From: a virus
Strand: one strand, 5' to 3'
DNA length: 28,049 nt
IMG/VR virus record: IMGVR_UViG_3300049024_000085
Coordinates: 1 to 28,049 of that record
The notes under the pieces are model-generated. The model searched no databases. It was given only the letters and a program-made list of their open reading frames with translations, and was not told the origin of the DNA. A program made the translations under genes and the position numbers. Each line of letters starts with the position of its first letter. Within the stretch, counting starts at the first letter, position 1. Positions 22,569-27,881 of this stretch are shown here, one piece after another.

Positions 22569-22775
22569 TCAAGCCGCGCGAATGATCGGCGCCATGGAAT
22601 AACTGCCCATCGGCCGGACGAACTCCACGCCCTCGAAGGAGCCCACGCGAAGGGTTTTCCCGTCGGCCGTCTTCACGGTCTTGGCCGTGCGGCTCACGAT
22701 GGTGATCGAGAAAATGCAATTGTGATCGCAGGCGCTCCGGGCCTGGTAAGTCTTGCTGATCTCGAAAGCCTTCAT
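22569..22775 (-). CDS. Hypothetical conserved-type protein, first gene after operator (68 aa)
   Basis: ATG 22775 has a GAGGAGG site five or so bases upstream, the strongest in the accessory region, as expected for the first gene of a transcript. The sequence (KAFEISKTYQARSACDHNCIF, then TIVSRTAKTVKTADGK) is beta-rich with two Cys close together and resembles uncharacterised proteins seen in prophages and plasmids. Its upstream gap holds the palindrome at 22819-22836. Confidence 0.65.
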   Translation of the reverse strand: MKAFEISKTYQARSACDHNCIFSITIVSRTAKTVKTADGKTLRVGSFEGVEFVRPMGSYSMAPIIRAA

Positions 22776-22806
22776 TTTTCCTCCTCGCCGGTCACGCCGG
22801 CCGATG

Positions 22807-22840
22807 TCTATAAGGTACCATATGACATGTCATATGACAA
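22807..22840 (-). promoter_or_regulatory. Putative promoter/operator with palindrome and direct repeat
   Basis: In a 116-bp gap upstream of the accessory gene train lies CATATGACATGTCATATG (22819-22836), a perfect 18-bp palindrome. It also contains the 9-bp direct repeat CATATGACA at 22819-22827 and 22831-22839. On the minus strand a TTGTCA (22840-22835) and a TATAGA (22812-22807) flank or overlap it, although their spacing is not ideal. The combination suggests a dimeric-repressor operator over a promoter. The HTH protein at 23470 or one of the right-end HTH proteins could bind it. Confidence 0.5.
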
Positions 22841-22891
22841 GGCAAAAGGAAGGAGAATCGAGCGGGTTTTTTTGCGGAAATAGAGGCGAAT

Positions 22892-23473
22892 TTAGGCGGA
22901 TTTCCGGGCGTGCCTCTTGGGGGCTCGAAGGGCCGGCTTCCAGTCGATGGCGATCCCGTCTAGATCTTCGAGCTTATCGAGGTGATCCTGCACGTCCAGC
23001 AGCTTGCCGGCCGGGAAGGTAATCAGGACATGCCGCGGCTTTTCCTCGGGCTCACCGTCGCCGCCGGCGCCGTCTCCCCCATCGTCCGGATCCTCGTCTT
23101 CGTCCAGGCGCAGCTCCGCGGCCGTGAAGCCCTCGGCCAGTAGCTCGTCCAGGTCGAACTCGTTCGCCAATGTATCGTAATCCCACTCCCCGCCGCGGTT
23201 CAATCGGAGATTGGCCTTCCGTTCCATGGCCGGATCGAATTTCACTTCTAGGCAGGGGAATGTCTCGCGCTTCATAGCGCGCGCGATGCGGATCCGCTGG
23301 TGGCCGGCAATGATCACGTTTTCCCTGCCGGGGTACATGTTGATCACCGCCACGCCGAGATCGCCTAGCTCCTCCATGGAGCGGCGAAGCGCCTTGTATT
23401 GCTTTCGGGTCAGGTGGCGGGAGTTGTATTCGGCGGGGCGTAGCTCGGAAATTTTCCGTTCTTTGATCTTCAT
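22892..23473 (-). CDS. ParB/sulfiredoxin-fold N-terminal domain protein (193 aa)
   Basis: ATG 23473 overlaps the HTH gene's stop as ATGA; the longer frame is out of register. Residues 1-70 (IKERKISELRPAEYNSRHLT, then GVAVINMYPG, VIIAGHQRIRIARAM) match the ParB-like nuclease/CTPase domain, with AGHQRI as the counterpart of the GxRR/GHxR box. Residues 75-115 are charged, residues about 135-155 are acidic and Gly-rich, and the end has a basic tail. Phage proteins of this kind often accompany DNA modification or packaging genes. No ParB HTH domain follows, so plasmid-type partition is unlikely. Confidence 0.78.
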   Translation of the reverse strand: MKIKERKISELRPAEYNSRHLTRKQYKALRRSMEELGDLGVAVINMYPGRENVIIAGHQRIRIARAMKRETFPCLEVKFDPAMERKANLRLNRGGEWDYDTLANEFDLDELLAEGFTAAELRLDEDEDPDDGGDGAGGDGEPEEKPRHVLITFPAGKLLDVQDHLDKLEDLDGIAIDWKPALRAPKRHARKSA

Positions 23474-23715
23474 GCCGGCTGAAGGTCGCGCGGCGGCTTC
23501 GCGGTGGCCAGCTCCGGCGGCACGGGGATGCCGTTCCGGCGCAGCAGCTCGGCGATCTCCCACTTGGGGATCCGGCGCGGGCCGCGCTCCAGGCGCGTGA
23601 ACCGGAGGCGCCCCATGTCGCACCAGGCGATGATCGTTTGCGGCGACACGCCGCAATAGCCGGCCGCCTCGCCGGTGGTCAATTCGTCAACGTGGTGCAT
23701 CAGCGGGCGGCTCAT
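23470..23715 (-). CDS. Excisionase/MerR-like helix-turn-helix protein (81 aa)
   Basis: The sequence DELTTGEAAGYCGVSPQTIIAW (read in parts) followed by GRLRFTRLERGPRRIPKWEI is a winged helix-turn-helix of the MerR/excisionase (HTH_17) type. It starts at ATG 23715, overlapping the upstream stop by four bases, and its stop overlaps the ParB-like start. It probably binds DNA as a regulator; an excision role is less likely with no integrase in the window. Confidence 0.75.
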   Translation of the reverse strand: MSRPLMHHVDELTTGEAAGYCGVSPQTIIAWCDMGRLRFTRLERGPRRIPKWEIAELLRRNGIPVPPELATAKPPRDLQPA

Positions 23716-24080
23716 CTGCGCGTCCCTCCTCCAAAAATAGTACGGGTAACGCGGAAGTTACTACGGGTCCCGGCGCGCTTCAGGATGCGCAGGGGCGCGG
23801 GCCCGAACTCTTTCCACAGGTGGCAAATGATCTTAAACCGCTCGGACACGGGGCCTTTCACATCTTCATAAACGCGGCGGCCCGCTTCGATGTAGTCGAA
23901 ATCGGTTTTAAAGTTGACGCCTGGTACCAAGTGTACCACGGTCTGCTCGCGCAAGTCTTTGATTTTGCCGGCCTTCTGTAAACCGTCTAACTCTTTAGCT
24001 CGCGCGCGCTCGGCTCCGGAATCATAGACCCGGTGCAGGTTTCGTCTTTTCTTGATTGGGCCTATCTTCTTTTCCAGCAC
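23712..24080 (-). CDS. DUF1064-family, PDDEXK-like nuclease candidate (122 aa)
   Basis: The pattern YDSGAERARAKELDGLQKAG, then REQTVVHLVPG, NFKTDFDYIEAG and VYEDVKG is that of DUF1064 phage proteins, which are predicted PDDEXK-fold nucleases related to Holliday-junction resolvases. Candidate active-site residues are E24, D60 (or D62) and E72-x2-K75. The C-terminus is basic. It starts at ATG 24080, five bases after its upstream neighbour. A role in phage recombination or concatemer processing is an inference. Confidence 0.75.
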   Translation of the reverse strand: MLEKKIGPIKKRRNLHRVYDSGAERARAKELDGLQKAGKIKDLREQTVVHLVPGVNFKTDFDYIEAGRRVYEDVKGPVSERFKIICHLWKEFGPAPLRILKRAGTRSNFRVTRTIFGGGTRR

Positions 24081-24084
24081 AGAC

Positions 24085-24423
24085 TTACCCGATTTTCCTC
24101 GGCTTGAGCTGTAAGGGCTCGCCGGCGATCTGGGTCATGTCGCCGGCGCGGTTGACTAGATATTTCCGGCCGCCCTCTACTTCCACGATTGATCCGGGCT
24201 TGTTCATGAGCACCACGCGTTGACCAGGAAACTTGGCCTCCAGGGCCTTGACCGCTTCGCGCACGGCGCGCTCCACGTCCCGGCCGCGGGCGCCGGTCAT
24301 GCCCACCTCCGTGGCCACCTGGGCATAATCGATCTCAATCCGCCGGCCGTTCCCGCGCATGCGAAGATTGCCCGGATCGGGTGCGCGGTGGATCGGGCCT
24401 TTCGGCCGGTGACCTTGGCTCAA
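24085..24423 (-). CDS. Hypothetical protein (112 aa)
   Basis: TTG 24423 overlaps the upstream stop as TTGA; an internal ATG (MRGNGRR, 21 residues later) is an alternative start. The first 25 residues are basic and Pro/Gly-rich. Then comes a helical and strand segment (DVERAVREAVKALEAKFPG, VVLMNKPGSIVEVEG). No family recognised. Confidence 0.55.
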   Translation of the reverse strand: MSQGHRPKGPIHRAPDPGNLRMRGNGRRIEIDYAQVATEVGMTGARGRDVERAVREAVKALEAKFPGQRVVLMNKPGSIVEVEGGRKYLVNRAGDMTQIAGEPLQLKPRKIG

Positions 24424-24593
24424 AAGGTGGTCCCCCTATTGTCCGGGTTGAAGGCATGCTCGAAGGCCGCGGCGTCGGCCGGGCTCCCCTCCCCTACCAT
24501 ACACCAGCGCCGATACATGGCCAGCAGCAGTAGCGCCGGCCACGCCATAAGGCCCACGGCCGCGCCGAGGAGAAAGGCGGAAAGGGCGCTCAT
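24420..24593 (-). CDS. Single-pass membrane mini-protein (57 aa)
   Basis: ATG 24593 lies 35 bases after the tRNA gene. The protein starts MSALSAFLLGAAVGLMAWPA and continues hydrophobic to residue about 30 (LLLLAMYRR), then is soluble and mixed-charge. It may be a membrane anchor or holin-like peptide; nothing more can be read. A longer frame upstream crosses the tRNA and is not used. Confidence 0.55.
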   Translation of the reverse strand: MSALSAFLLGAAVGLMAWPALLLLAMYRRWCMVGEGSPADAAAFEHAFNPDNRGTTF

Positions 24594-24628
24594 GCCCAGG
24601 CCCACGGGGCGCCGGGCCGGTCTGCAAT

Positions 24629-24702
24629 TGGTTGCGGGAGCCGGATTTGAACCGGCGTCTCCAGGGTATGAACCTGGCAAGGGACCGCTCCTCCATCCCG
24701 CG
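24629..24702 (-). tRNA. tRNA-Met (CAT), initiator-like, CCA encoded
   Basis: The minus strand folds into a complete 74-nt cloverleaf: 7-bp acceptor stem, 4-bp D stem, 5-bp anticodon stem, 5-bp T stem with TTCAAAT loop, and an encoded ACCA end. The anticodon is CAT. Three bacterial initiator features are visible: an unpaired C1-A72 end, A11-T24 in the D stem, and consecutive G-C pairs at 30-40 and 31-39. The third of the usual three pairs is A29-T41 instead of G-C. The D loop is short. A phage-carried initiator tRNA is possible; an elongator tRNA-Met or tRNA-Ile2 is less likely because those pair position 1 with 72. It is close upstream of genes that would follow it on the same transcript. Confidence 0.85.
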
Positions 24703-25091
24703 TCAATAAGCCCAAGAGCCTACGGAAAGCCTTCATGCTCCGAAGCATGGAATAACCCAAGCAAATGGCGCAAGAGCTTGACTTGAGGCACTTTAGGCGC
24801 TTGGGTCTTCAGAGGAAAAACAGGGGCCCCGGCGCGCGACCCTTTTTAAAAGCGAAGCCTTTTATTTTCTTCCCCCTAACGGCGTATTTTCTGGATTTTC
24901 TCTTTCTTGGGTTTTTTGGCTGCTATAAATGGATCTCCCCGCGCGAAGTCCGCCCCCGCCACTACCCTTACGGGTGGCGGCGCGCGGAGCGCGAGACAGG
25001 AATTGATCTGATTTGGCCCCCCCTCCCCCCGGGCGTACCTCGGGCGGAGGGAAGGCTTTGGCCGAGGGATGGGCGTCTAACTCCCCCTCGC

Positions 25092-25147
25092 CTGTTGCAG
25101 CACCATGCGCGACGGCACGTTGGTACTCGGTTCCCGGGCTGCAACAG
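25092..25147. repeat. Perfect 10-bp inverted repeat with 36-bp spacer
   Basis: CTGTTGCAGC (25092-25101) and GCTGCAACAG (25138-25147) are exact reverse complements. Ten bases in such a spacing are unlikely by chance in one short gap. It could be a long stem-loop or a binding site for a dimeric protein. No T-tract follows, so it is not a standard terminator. Confidence 0.5.
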
Positions 25148-25301
25148 CCCCCCACCCTTCTTACCCCGGGTGGATCTAGGGCCTCGTATTGCCTTCACGG
25201 CGCGGTAGAGGACCACCGAGGGCGCCAATTGGACCGGGCGCCCGGATGCGGTTTTTTTTGACAAAAGCATGACCGCACGCCCGCAGGAAACGGACGCGCA
25301 A

Positions 25302-25322
25302 AAGGGCTTTATGCAAGCCCTT
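25302..25322. repeat. Perfect 8-bp hairpin overlapping the sRNA promoter
   Basis: AAGGGCTT (25302-25309) pairs exactly with AAGCCCTT (25315-25322) around a 5-base loop. Its right end overlaps the first bases of the -35 element of the candidate promoter at 25321, so it could be an operator or a terminator remnant for the upstream side. Confidence 0.45.
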
Positions 25323-25348
25323 GACTTTCATTCGGCGCGTGTTAGATT
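25321..25348 (+). promoter_or_regulatory. Putative sigma70-type promoter for plus-strand sRNA
   Basis: TTGACT (25321-25326) and TAGATT (25343-25348) are separated by 16 bp, with GT before the -10. Five of six and four of six positions match the bacterial consensus. It is the only plus-strand promoter in the window that is followed by a good terminator and no protein gene. Confidence 0.5.
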
Positions 25349-25354
25349 ATGGAA

Positions 25355-25441
25355 AGCGAAAAGGGATTCCGAGGCGCCAGGGAACGCTTGAAAACCTTTC
25401 GATTACAACGAAAAAGCCGGGATTTTGCCTCCCGGCTTTTT
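25355..25441 (+). ncRNA. Candidate small RNA, about 87 nt, plus strand
   Basis: From a start near 25355 (seven bases after the -10) a transcript would end in a textbook Rho-independent terminator: AAAAAGCCGGGA (25411-25422), a 7-base loop, then TCCCGGCTTTTT (25430-25441). The 5' half can form AAGCG/CGCTT (25354-25358 with 25384-25388) continuing into TTCC/GGAA, with an unpaired AAAAGGGA bulge. Between the two hairpins is a single-stranded linker that contains CCTTTCG, which complements Shine-Dalgarno sequences of this phage such as that of the Dam-like gene (TCGAAAGG). No open frame with a plausible start lies in it. Expression is not proven; the position in a noncoding gap on the strand opposite to all genes supports a regulatory RNA. 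Confidence 0.5.
25411..25441. terminator. Bidirectional Rho-independent terminator
   Basis: A perfect 12-bp inverted repeat, AAAAAGCCGGGA and TCCCGGCTTTTT, with a 7-base loop. Both strands show a GC-rich stem followed by at least five T. It would end the plus-strand sRNA and could also stop minus-strand transcripts coming from the right-end genes. Confidence 0.8.
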
Positions 25442-25563
25442 CATTTGTGCCCGCGCTTACCCGATACCCCTCCCGCGGTTTTCAATAGATGTCCACAACG
25501 CCCGTGGATAGGGCGTCCCTGGTGCGGATGGATAGGAAAAGGACGCGCGCCCCTCCGTGGAAA

Positions 25564-25672
25564 TAAGGAGGACCGAAGGCGGCAGCAATCGGTTGGAGAG
25601 GCGCGCGAGGCTTGAAAGTAGTATTATCGGCGTGGCTTGATCCCTCCTTACTTCCCTCGGTCCGGTGCTGCC
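25564..25672. repeat. Three short inverted-repeat pairs in parallel order
   Basis: TAAGGAGG (25564-25571) pairs with CCTCCTTA (25643-25650), GGACCGA (25570-25576) with TCGGTCC (25657-25663), and GGCAGCA (25581-25587) with TGCTGCC (25666-25672). The second arms occur in the same order as the first arms instead of reversed, so they cannot nest into one stem. They may form alternative structures or a pseudoknot, or be coincidental. Confidence 0.35.
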
Positions 25673-25719
25673 ACCCAAAAGACTACATCCCCAAATTCCC
25701 AAGATCAAGCGGAATCCGA

Positions 25720-26256
25720 TCAATTTCGCACGCTTCCCGATAGGTAAGGCTCCGAGCCAGGACCATTCCAAATGGTGATAAATCCCGTACCGCCTTTATC
25801 GTCAAGGGCTTGCACCAACTTGGTGGAGAGGGACCCGAGGATCCAATCATATGCCCGCCGCTCGCGCCCGACCAGCAGGCAGCCCTCGGAATCGGCTGGC
25901 CGGTTGCCCCCGTGCAATAGCACCCCATCGAAGAAGGGCACGTCCAACAGGAGCGGGAGCCGCTTCCCGAAATGCGGGGAATTGTACAGCTTGACCGCAT
26001 AGCGACCGGCCGGGATGCACGTTTCCCCGGGCAGCTTCAGGCCGAAGGGCCGGAGCTGGTCTTCGAGGGTCCACCCCCATGGCTCGTCATCCACGATCAG
26101 GTGGCCGCGCGTCGCGCCGCGGCTGAAGAGGGTCCGCAATACCAGGATTTCCACGCCCTGGGCGGCGCTAGGCAGGCCAAGCGTGGCCAGGCGTAAGGAT
26201 ACCGGGGTAGGGGAGGGGCCGAGCGTCAACGGGCCGGGAAAGGCTTCAGGGGCCAT
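25720..26256 (-). CDS. DUF5675-family protein (178 aa)
   Basis: I chose ATG 26256, which overlaps the upstream gene by 11 bases; a longer frame is not supported. From residue about 36 the DUF5675 pattern is clear: [59 protein letters not shown] (H115), and SEGCLLVG (Cys126). The conserved His, then Ser and Gly-Cys, recalls L,D-transpeptidase active sites, but the short spacing means an enzymatic role is only a suggestion. Residues 1-35 are a Pro/Leu-rich extension. Length is typical for the family plus this extension. Function is not established; phages often carry it near lysis or tail genes. Confidence 0.75.
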   Translation of the reverse strand: MAPEAFPGPLTLGPSPTPVSLRLATLGLPSAAQGVEILVLRTLFSRGATRGHLIVDDEPWGWTLEDQLRPFGLKLPGETCIPAGRYAVKLYNSPHFGKRLPLLLDVPFFDGVLLHGGNRPADSEGCLLVGRERRAYDWILGSLSTKLVQALDDKGGTGFITIWNGPGSEPYLSGSVRN

Positions 26257-26443
26257 CGAAGCCGCCTTCGGCCGGCGACCAATCCGGGGGCGCCTCGCCC
26301 AGCTCCGAGGCAAGCCATACCTCCCCGCATAGGGGACAGGTGGCCACGCCGGCATTTTTGTACCAATCGAAGACCAGGCCGGCGGTATGCCGGCAGGGTT
26401 CCGCGGGGCGGGGTCGGATCAGCTTGCGCAGGGAATCCAGCAT
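26246..26443 (-). CDS. Small CxxC protein (65 aa)
   Basis: ATG 26443 has GGAGG six bases upstream. Residues 15-40 contain a C-R-H (Cys17, His19) and, 16 residues later, a C-P-L-C pair ([20 protein letters not shown]), enough for a zinc site. The N-terminus is basic. Function unknown. A weak minus-strand promoter (TTGATC, 18 bp, TAGGAT) could lie in the 67-bp gap upstream. Confidence 0.62.
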   Translation of the reverse strand: MLDSLRKLIRPRPAEPCRHTAGLVFDWYKNAGVATCPLCGEVWLASELGEAPPDWSPAEGGFDGP

Positions 26444-26510
26444 AGAAAGCCTCCGGGCGCGCCCGAATAGGCGGCCCAGCGGCGATCCTACTATGCCGGG
26501 GTGGGGGGGA

Positions 26511-26813
26511 TCAAGCCTCCGGCGGCGCGTCCTCTTTCAGCTCCAGGGTGTTGGAATCGTCCAGCTCTTGAAGAACCACCAGCTCGCGGCCGGCGTATTC
26601 CCCCTCCAGGATGCGGAATTTTTGGCTCACCACGTAATCGAAGCCCTTCCTGGAAATCCAGGCCGAGAGCCGCTTTACGCGGTAATTCCCCTTGGGTATG
26701 GTGTCCTGTTTCAGGGCGGCCTGCAGGGTGGCGCGGTCGGCTTCGGATAGCTTGGAAAGGTCCGCGCCTTTGAGCCGGTGCAAAAGCTGCTTATGGGTCA
26801 GGTTCTTTTTCAT
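26511..26813 (-). CDS. Hypothetical protein (100 aa)
   Basis: ATG 26813 overlaps the upstream stop as ATGA. It has a helical first half (HKQLLHRLKGADLSKLSEAD) and a beta-rich second half (KGNYRVKRLSAWISRKGFDY, VLQELDDSNTLELKED). No family recognised. Confidence 0.6.
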   Translation of the reverse strand: MKKNLTHKQLLHRLKGADLSKLSEADRATLQAALKQDTIPKGNYRVKRLSAWISRKGFDYVVSQKFRILEGEYAGRELVVLQELDDSNTLELKEDAPPEA

Positions 26814-27022
26814 GCGAACACCGTATCCACCTGGGATTTTTTTTCGGCCAGGATCACCACGCATTCCCCGATAGGGCCCATGATCGGGATCCGGGCGTGC
26901 GCGGTCTGCTTCGCCACCGCCATGGTGGTGCCCTCGGCGCCCTTCACCAGGATCACGCACGGCAGATCGCCGTACTCCTTCACGCGGGCCTGCAGGCGTT
27001 CGATCAGCTCCGTTGTCATCAT
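26810..27022 (-). CDS. Hypothetical protein (70 aa)
   Basis: ATG 27022 is just one base past the upstream TGA. The sequence (IERLQARVKEYGDLPCVILV and HARIPIMGPIGECVVILAEK) is a compact alpha-beta protein with conserved-looking Gly and hydrophobic strands. No family recognised. Confidence 0.6.
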   Translation of the reverse strand: MMTTELIERLQARVKEYGDLPCVILVKGAEGTTMAVAKQTAHARIPIMGPIGECVVILAEKKSQVDTVFA

Positions 27023-27023
27023 G

Positions 27024-27287
27024 TCATTTCTCCGGGATCAGGTCGTGGATGGAACAGCCCAGCACGCGCGCCACCGCGTAGAGGGCCGCAAGGGAAGGAA
27101 GGCAATCACTATGTCGCCAGGCGCGGATCGTTCCCTTCGAGAGTCCCGCGCGCCGCATCAATTCATTGGCGCTCCACTCTTTTTCCTCGCGAAGATCTTC
27201 CAGGCGGCCCATTACTGCGCGGTTCATTTGCGCATAGGCGCGCGGCGCCACGGCGCGAGTACGTGGACGGGGTTTACCGGCGGCCAT
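27024..27287 (-). CDS. Cro/CI-like (XRE) helix-turn-helix regulator, copy 4 (87 aa)
   Basis: ATG 27287 overlaps the upstream gene by 14 bases. Residues about 28-85 (LREEKEWSANELMRRAGLSK, then GTIRAWRHSDCLPSL and LYAVARVLGCSIHDLIPEK) are a five-helix XRE domain with the recognition helix around SKGTIRAWR. The N-terminus is basic. Probably a phage repressor- or Cro-type protein controlling early genes. One of four paralogous genes in a row; its end DLIPEK matches DLIPTK in the first. Confidence 0.8.
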   Translation of the reverse strand: MAAGKPRPRTRAVAPRAYAQMNRAVMGRLEDLREEKEWSANELMRRAGLSKGTIRAWRHSDCLPSLAALYAVARVLGCSIHDLIPEK

Positions 27288-27627
27288 AGGATTCCCCCGG
27301 GACCAAAGCGTGGATCGTGGTTCCCAGCGCGCGAGCGATCGCCCGGAGCTGCACCAGGTTGGGGGCGACCGCGCCACGCTCGATTCCATAGATTCCCTGG
27401 GCGTCGTAAAGGCCCGGCACGCATACGGCGAGGCGGCCCTGGGTCATGCCCTTGCGCACGCGCGCGGCCGTGATGGCCTCGCCGATCGCCACGTTGATAG
27501 CGCGGGGAAGCCCGCGCCGGGAGCGCGAGCGGTCCACCTGGCCGTGGCGGCCGTCCCGGTTCCGTTTCGCCGGCCGCTGCCGAGCCTTCAAGTTGATCAG
27601 GCTTTCGCGTGGTGGCTTGCGCTTCAT
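27274..27627 (-). CDS. Cro/CI-like (XRE) helix-turn-helix regulator, copy 3 (117 aa)
   Basis: ATG 27627 overlaps the upstream stop as ATGA. A basic N-terminal 50 residues (KRKPPRESLINLKARQRPAK) precedes an XRE domain from about residue 55 (ITAARVRKGMTQGRLAVCVP, YGIERGAVAPNLVQLRAIAR, LGTTIHALVPGE). Like its neighbours it lacks a C-terminal protease domain, so if it is a repressor it would not be cleaved like lambda CI. Confidence 0.78.
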   Translation of the reverse strand: MKRKPPRESLINLKARQRPAKRNRDGRHGQVDRSRSRRGLPRAINVAIGEAITAARVRKGMTQGRLAVCVPGLYDAQGIYGIERGAVAPNLVQLRAIARALGTTIHALVPGESYGRR

Positions 27628-27881
27628 GCCCAGCCCCCGGGCGGCAGGATGCAACGGATCGGCACGTCCAGGGCCGCGGCCACGCGGTACAGGGCCAAGA
27701 GCTGAAGGCAGCTCTCCCCGTTCTTCACCTGGCGCGACAGGTTACCCTGCGACACGCCGGCGCGCCTGGCGACGGCGGCCAGGTTTAGGCCCTTTCGCTC
27801 GGCCTCGGCCGCGATCCGGCTTCCGATTGACTTCGCGAGATCGCGGTAAGCCACGTTTTTTAGGGGACTTTCGTACTTCAA
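27624..27881 (-). CDS. Cro/CI-like (XRE) helix-turn-helix regulator, copy 2 (85 aa)
   Basis: TTG 27881 has GAAAGGA about seven bases upstream. Residues about 30-80 (LAAVARRAGVSQGNLSRQVK, then LALYRVAAALDVPIRCILPP) are an XRE domain. The gene's first 140 bases lie inside the 3' end of the upstream HTH gene in another frame. The Shine-Dalgarno TCG/CGAAAGG segment complements a linker of the candidate sRNA. Confidence 0.75.
   Translation of the reverse strand: MKYESPLKNVAYRDLAKSIGSRIAAEAERKGLNLAAVARRAGVSQGNLSRQVKNGESCLQLLALYRVAAALDVPIRCILPPGGWA

Larger units (their letters stand above)
24703..25719. other. 1-kb region without protein gene, structured and partly AT-rich
   Basis: No frame on either strand has a good start, coding bias or recognisable product here. 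Contents seen: a CATGCT/AGCATG hairpin at 24734-24749 just upstream of the tRNA; a T-rich, AT-rich stretch at about 24845-24930, in contrast to the GC-rich surroundings; a perfect 10-bp inverted repeat (25092-25101 and 25138-25147); GGGCGCC/GGCGCCC at 25220-25243 with eight T residues from 25252; a hairpin at 25302-25322; the candidate sRNA unit at 25321-25441; and several short inverted repeats at 25564-25672. It may hold promoters for the leftward operon, a replication origin, or RNA regulators. Confidence 0.6.

Noticed and set aside
25252-25259. Eight T residues after the GGGCGCC hairpin as a Rho-independent terminator
   Set aside because: The T-tract starts eight bases after the stem instead of directly, so it is at best a weak terminator.
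25258-25263. Perfect TTGACA as a -35 box
   Set aside because: No acceptable -10 element lies 15-19 bases downstream on the plus strand.
25485-25510. Possible DnaA boxes near TCCACA and GTGGATA
   Set aside because: They match the nine-base consensus poorly and are only two, so an origin call from them is not justified.
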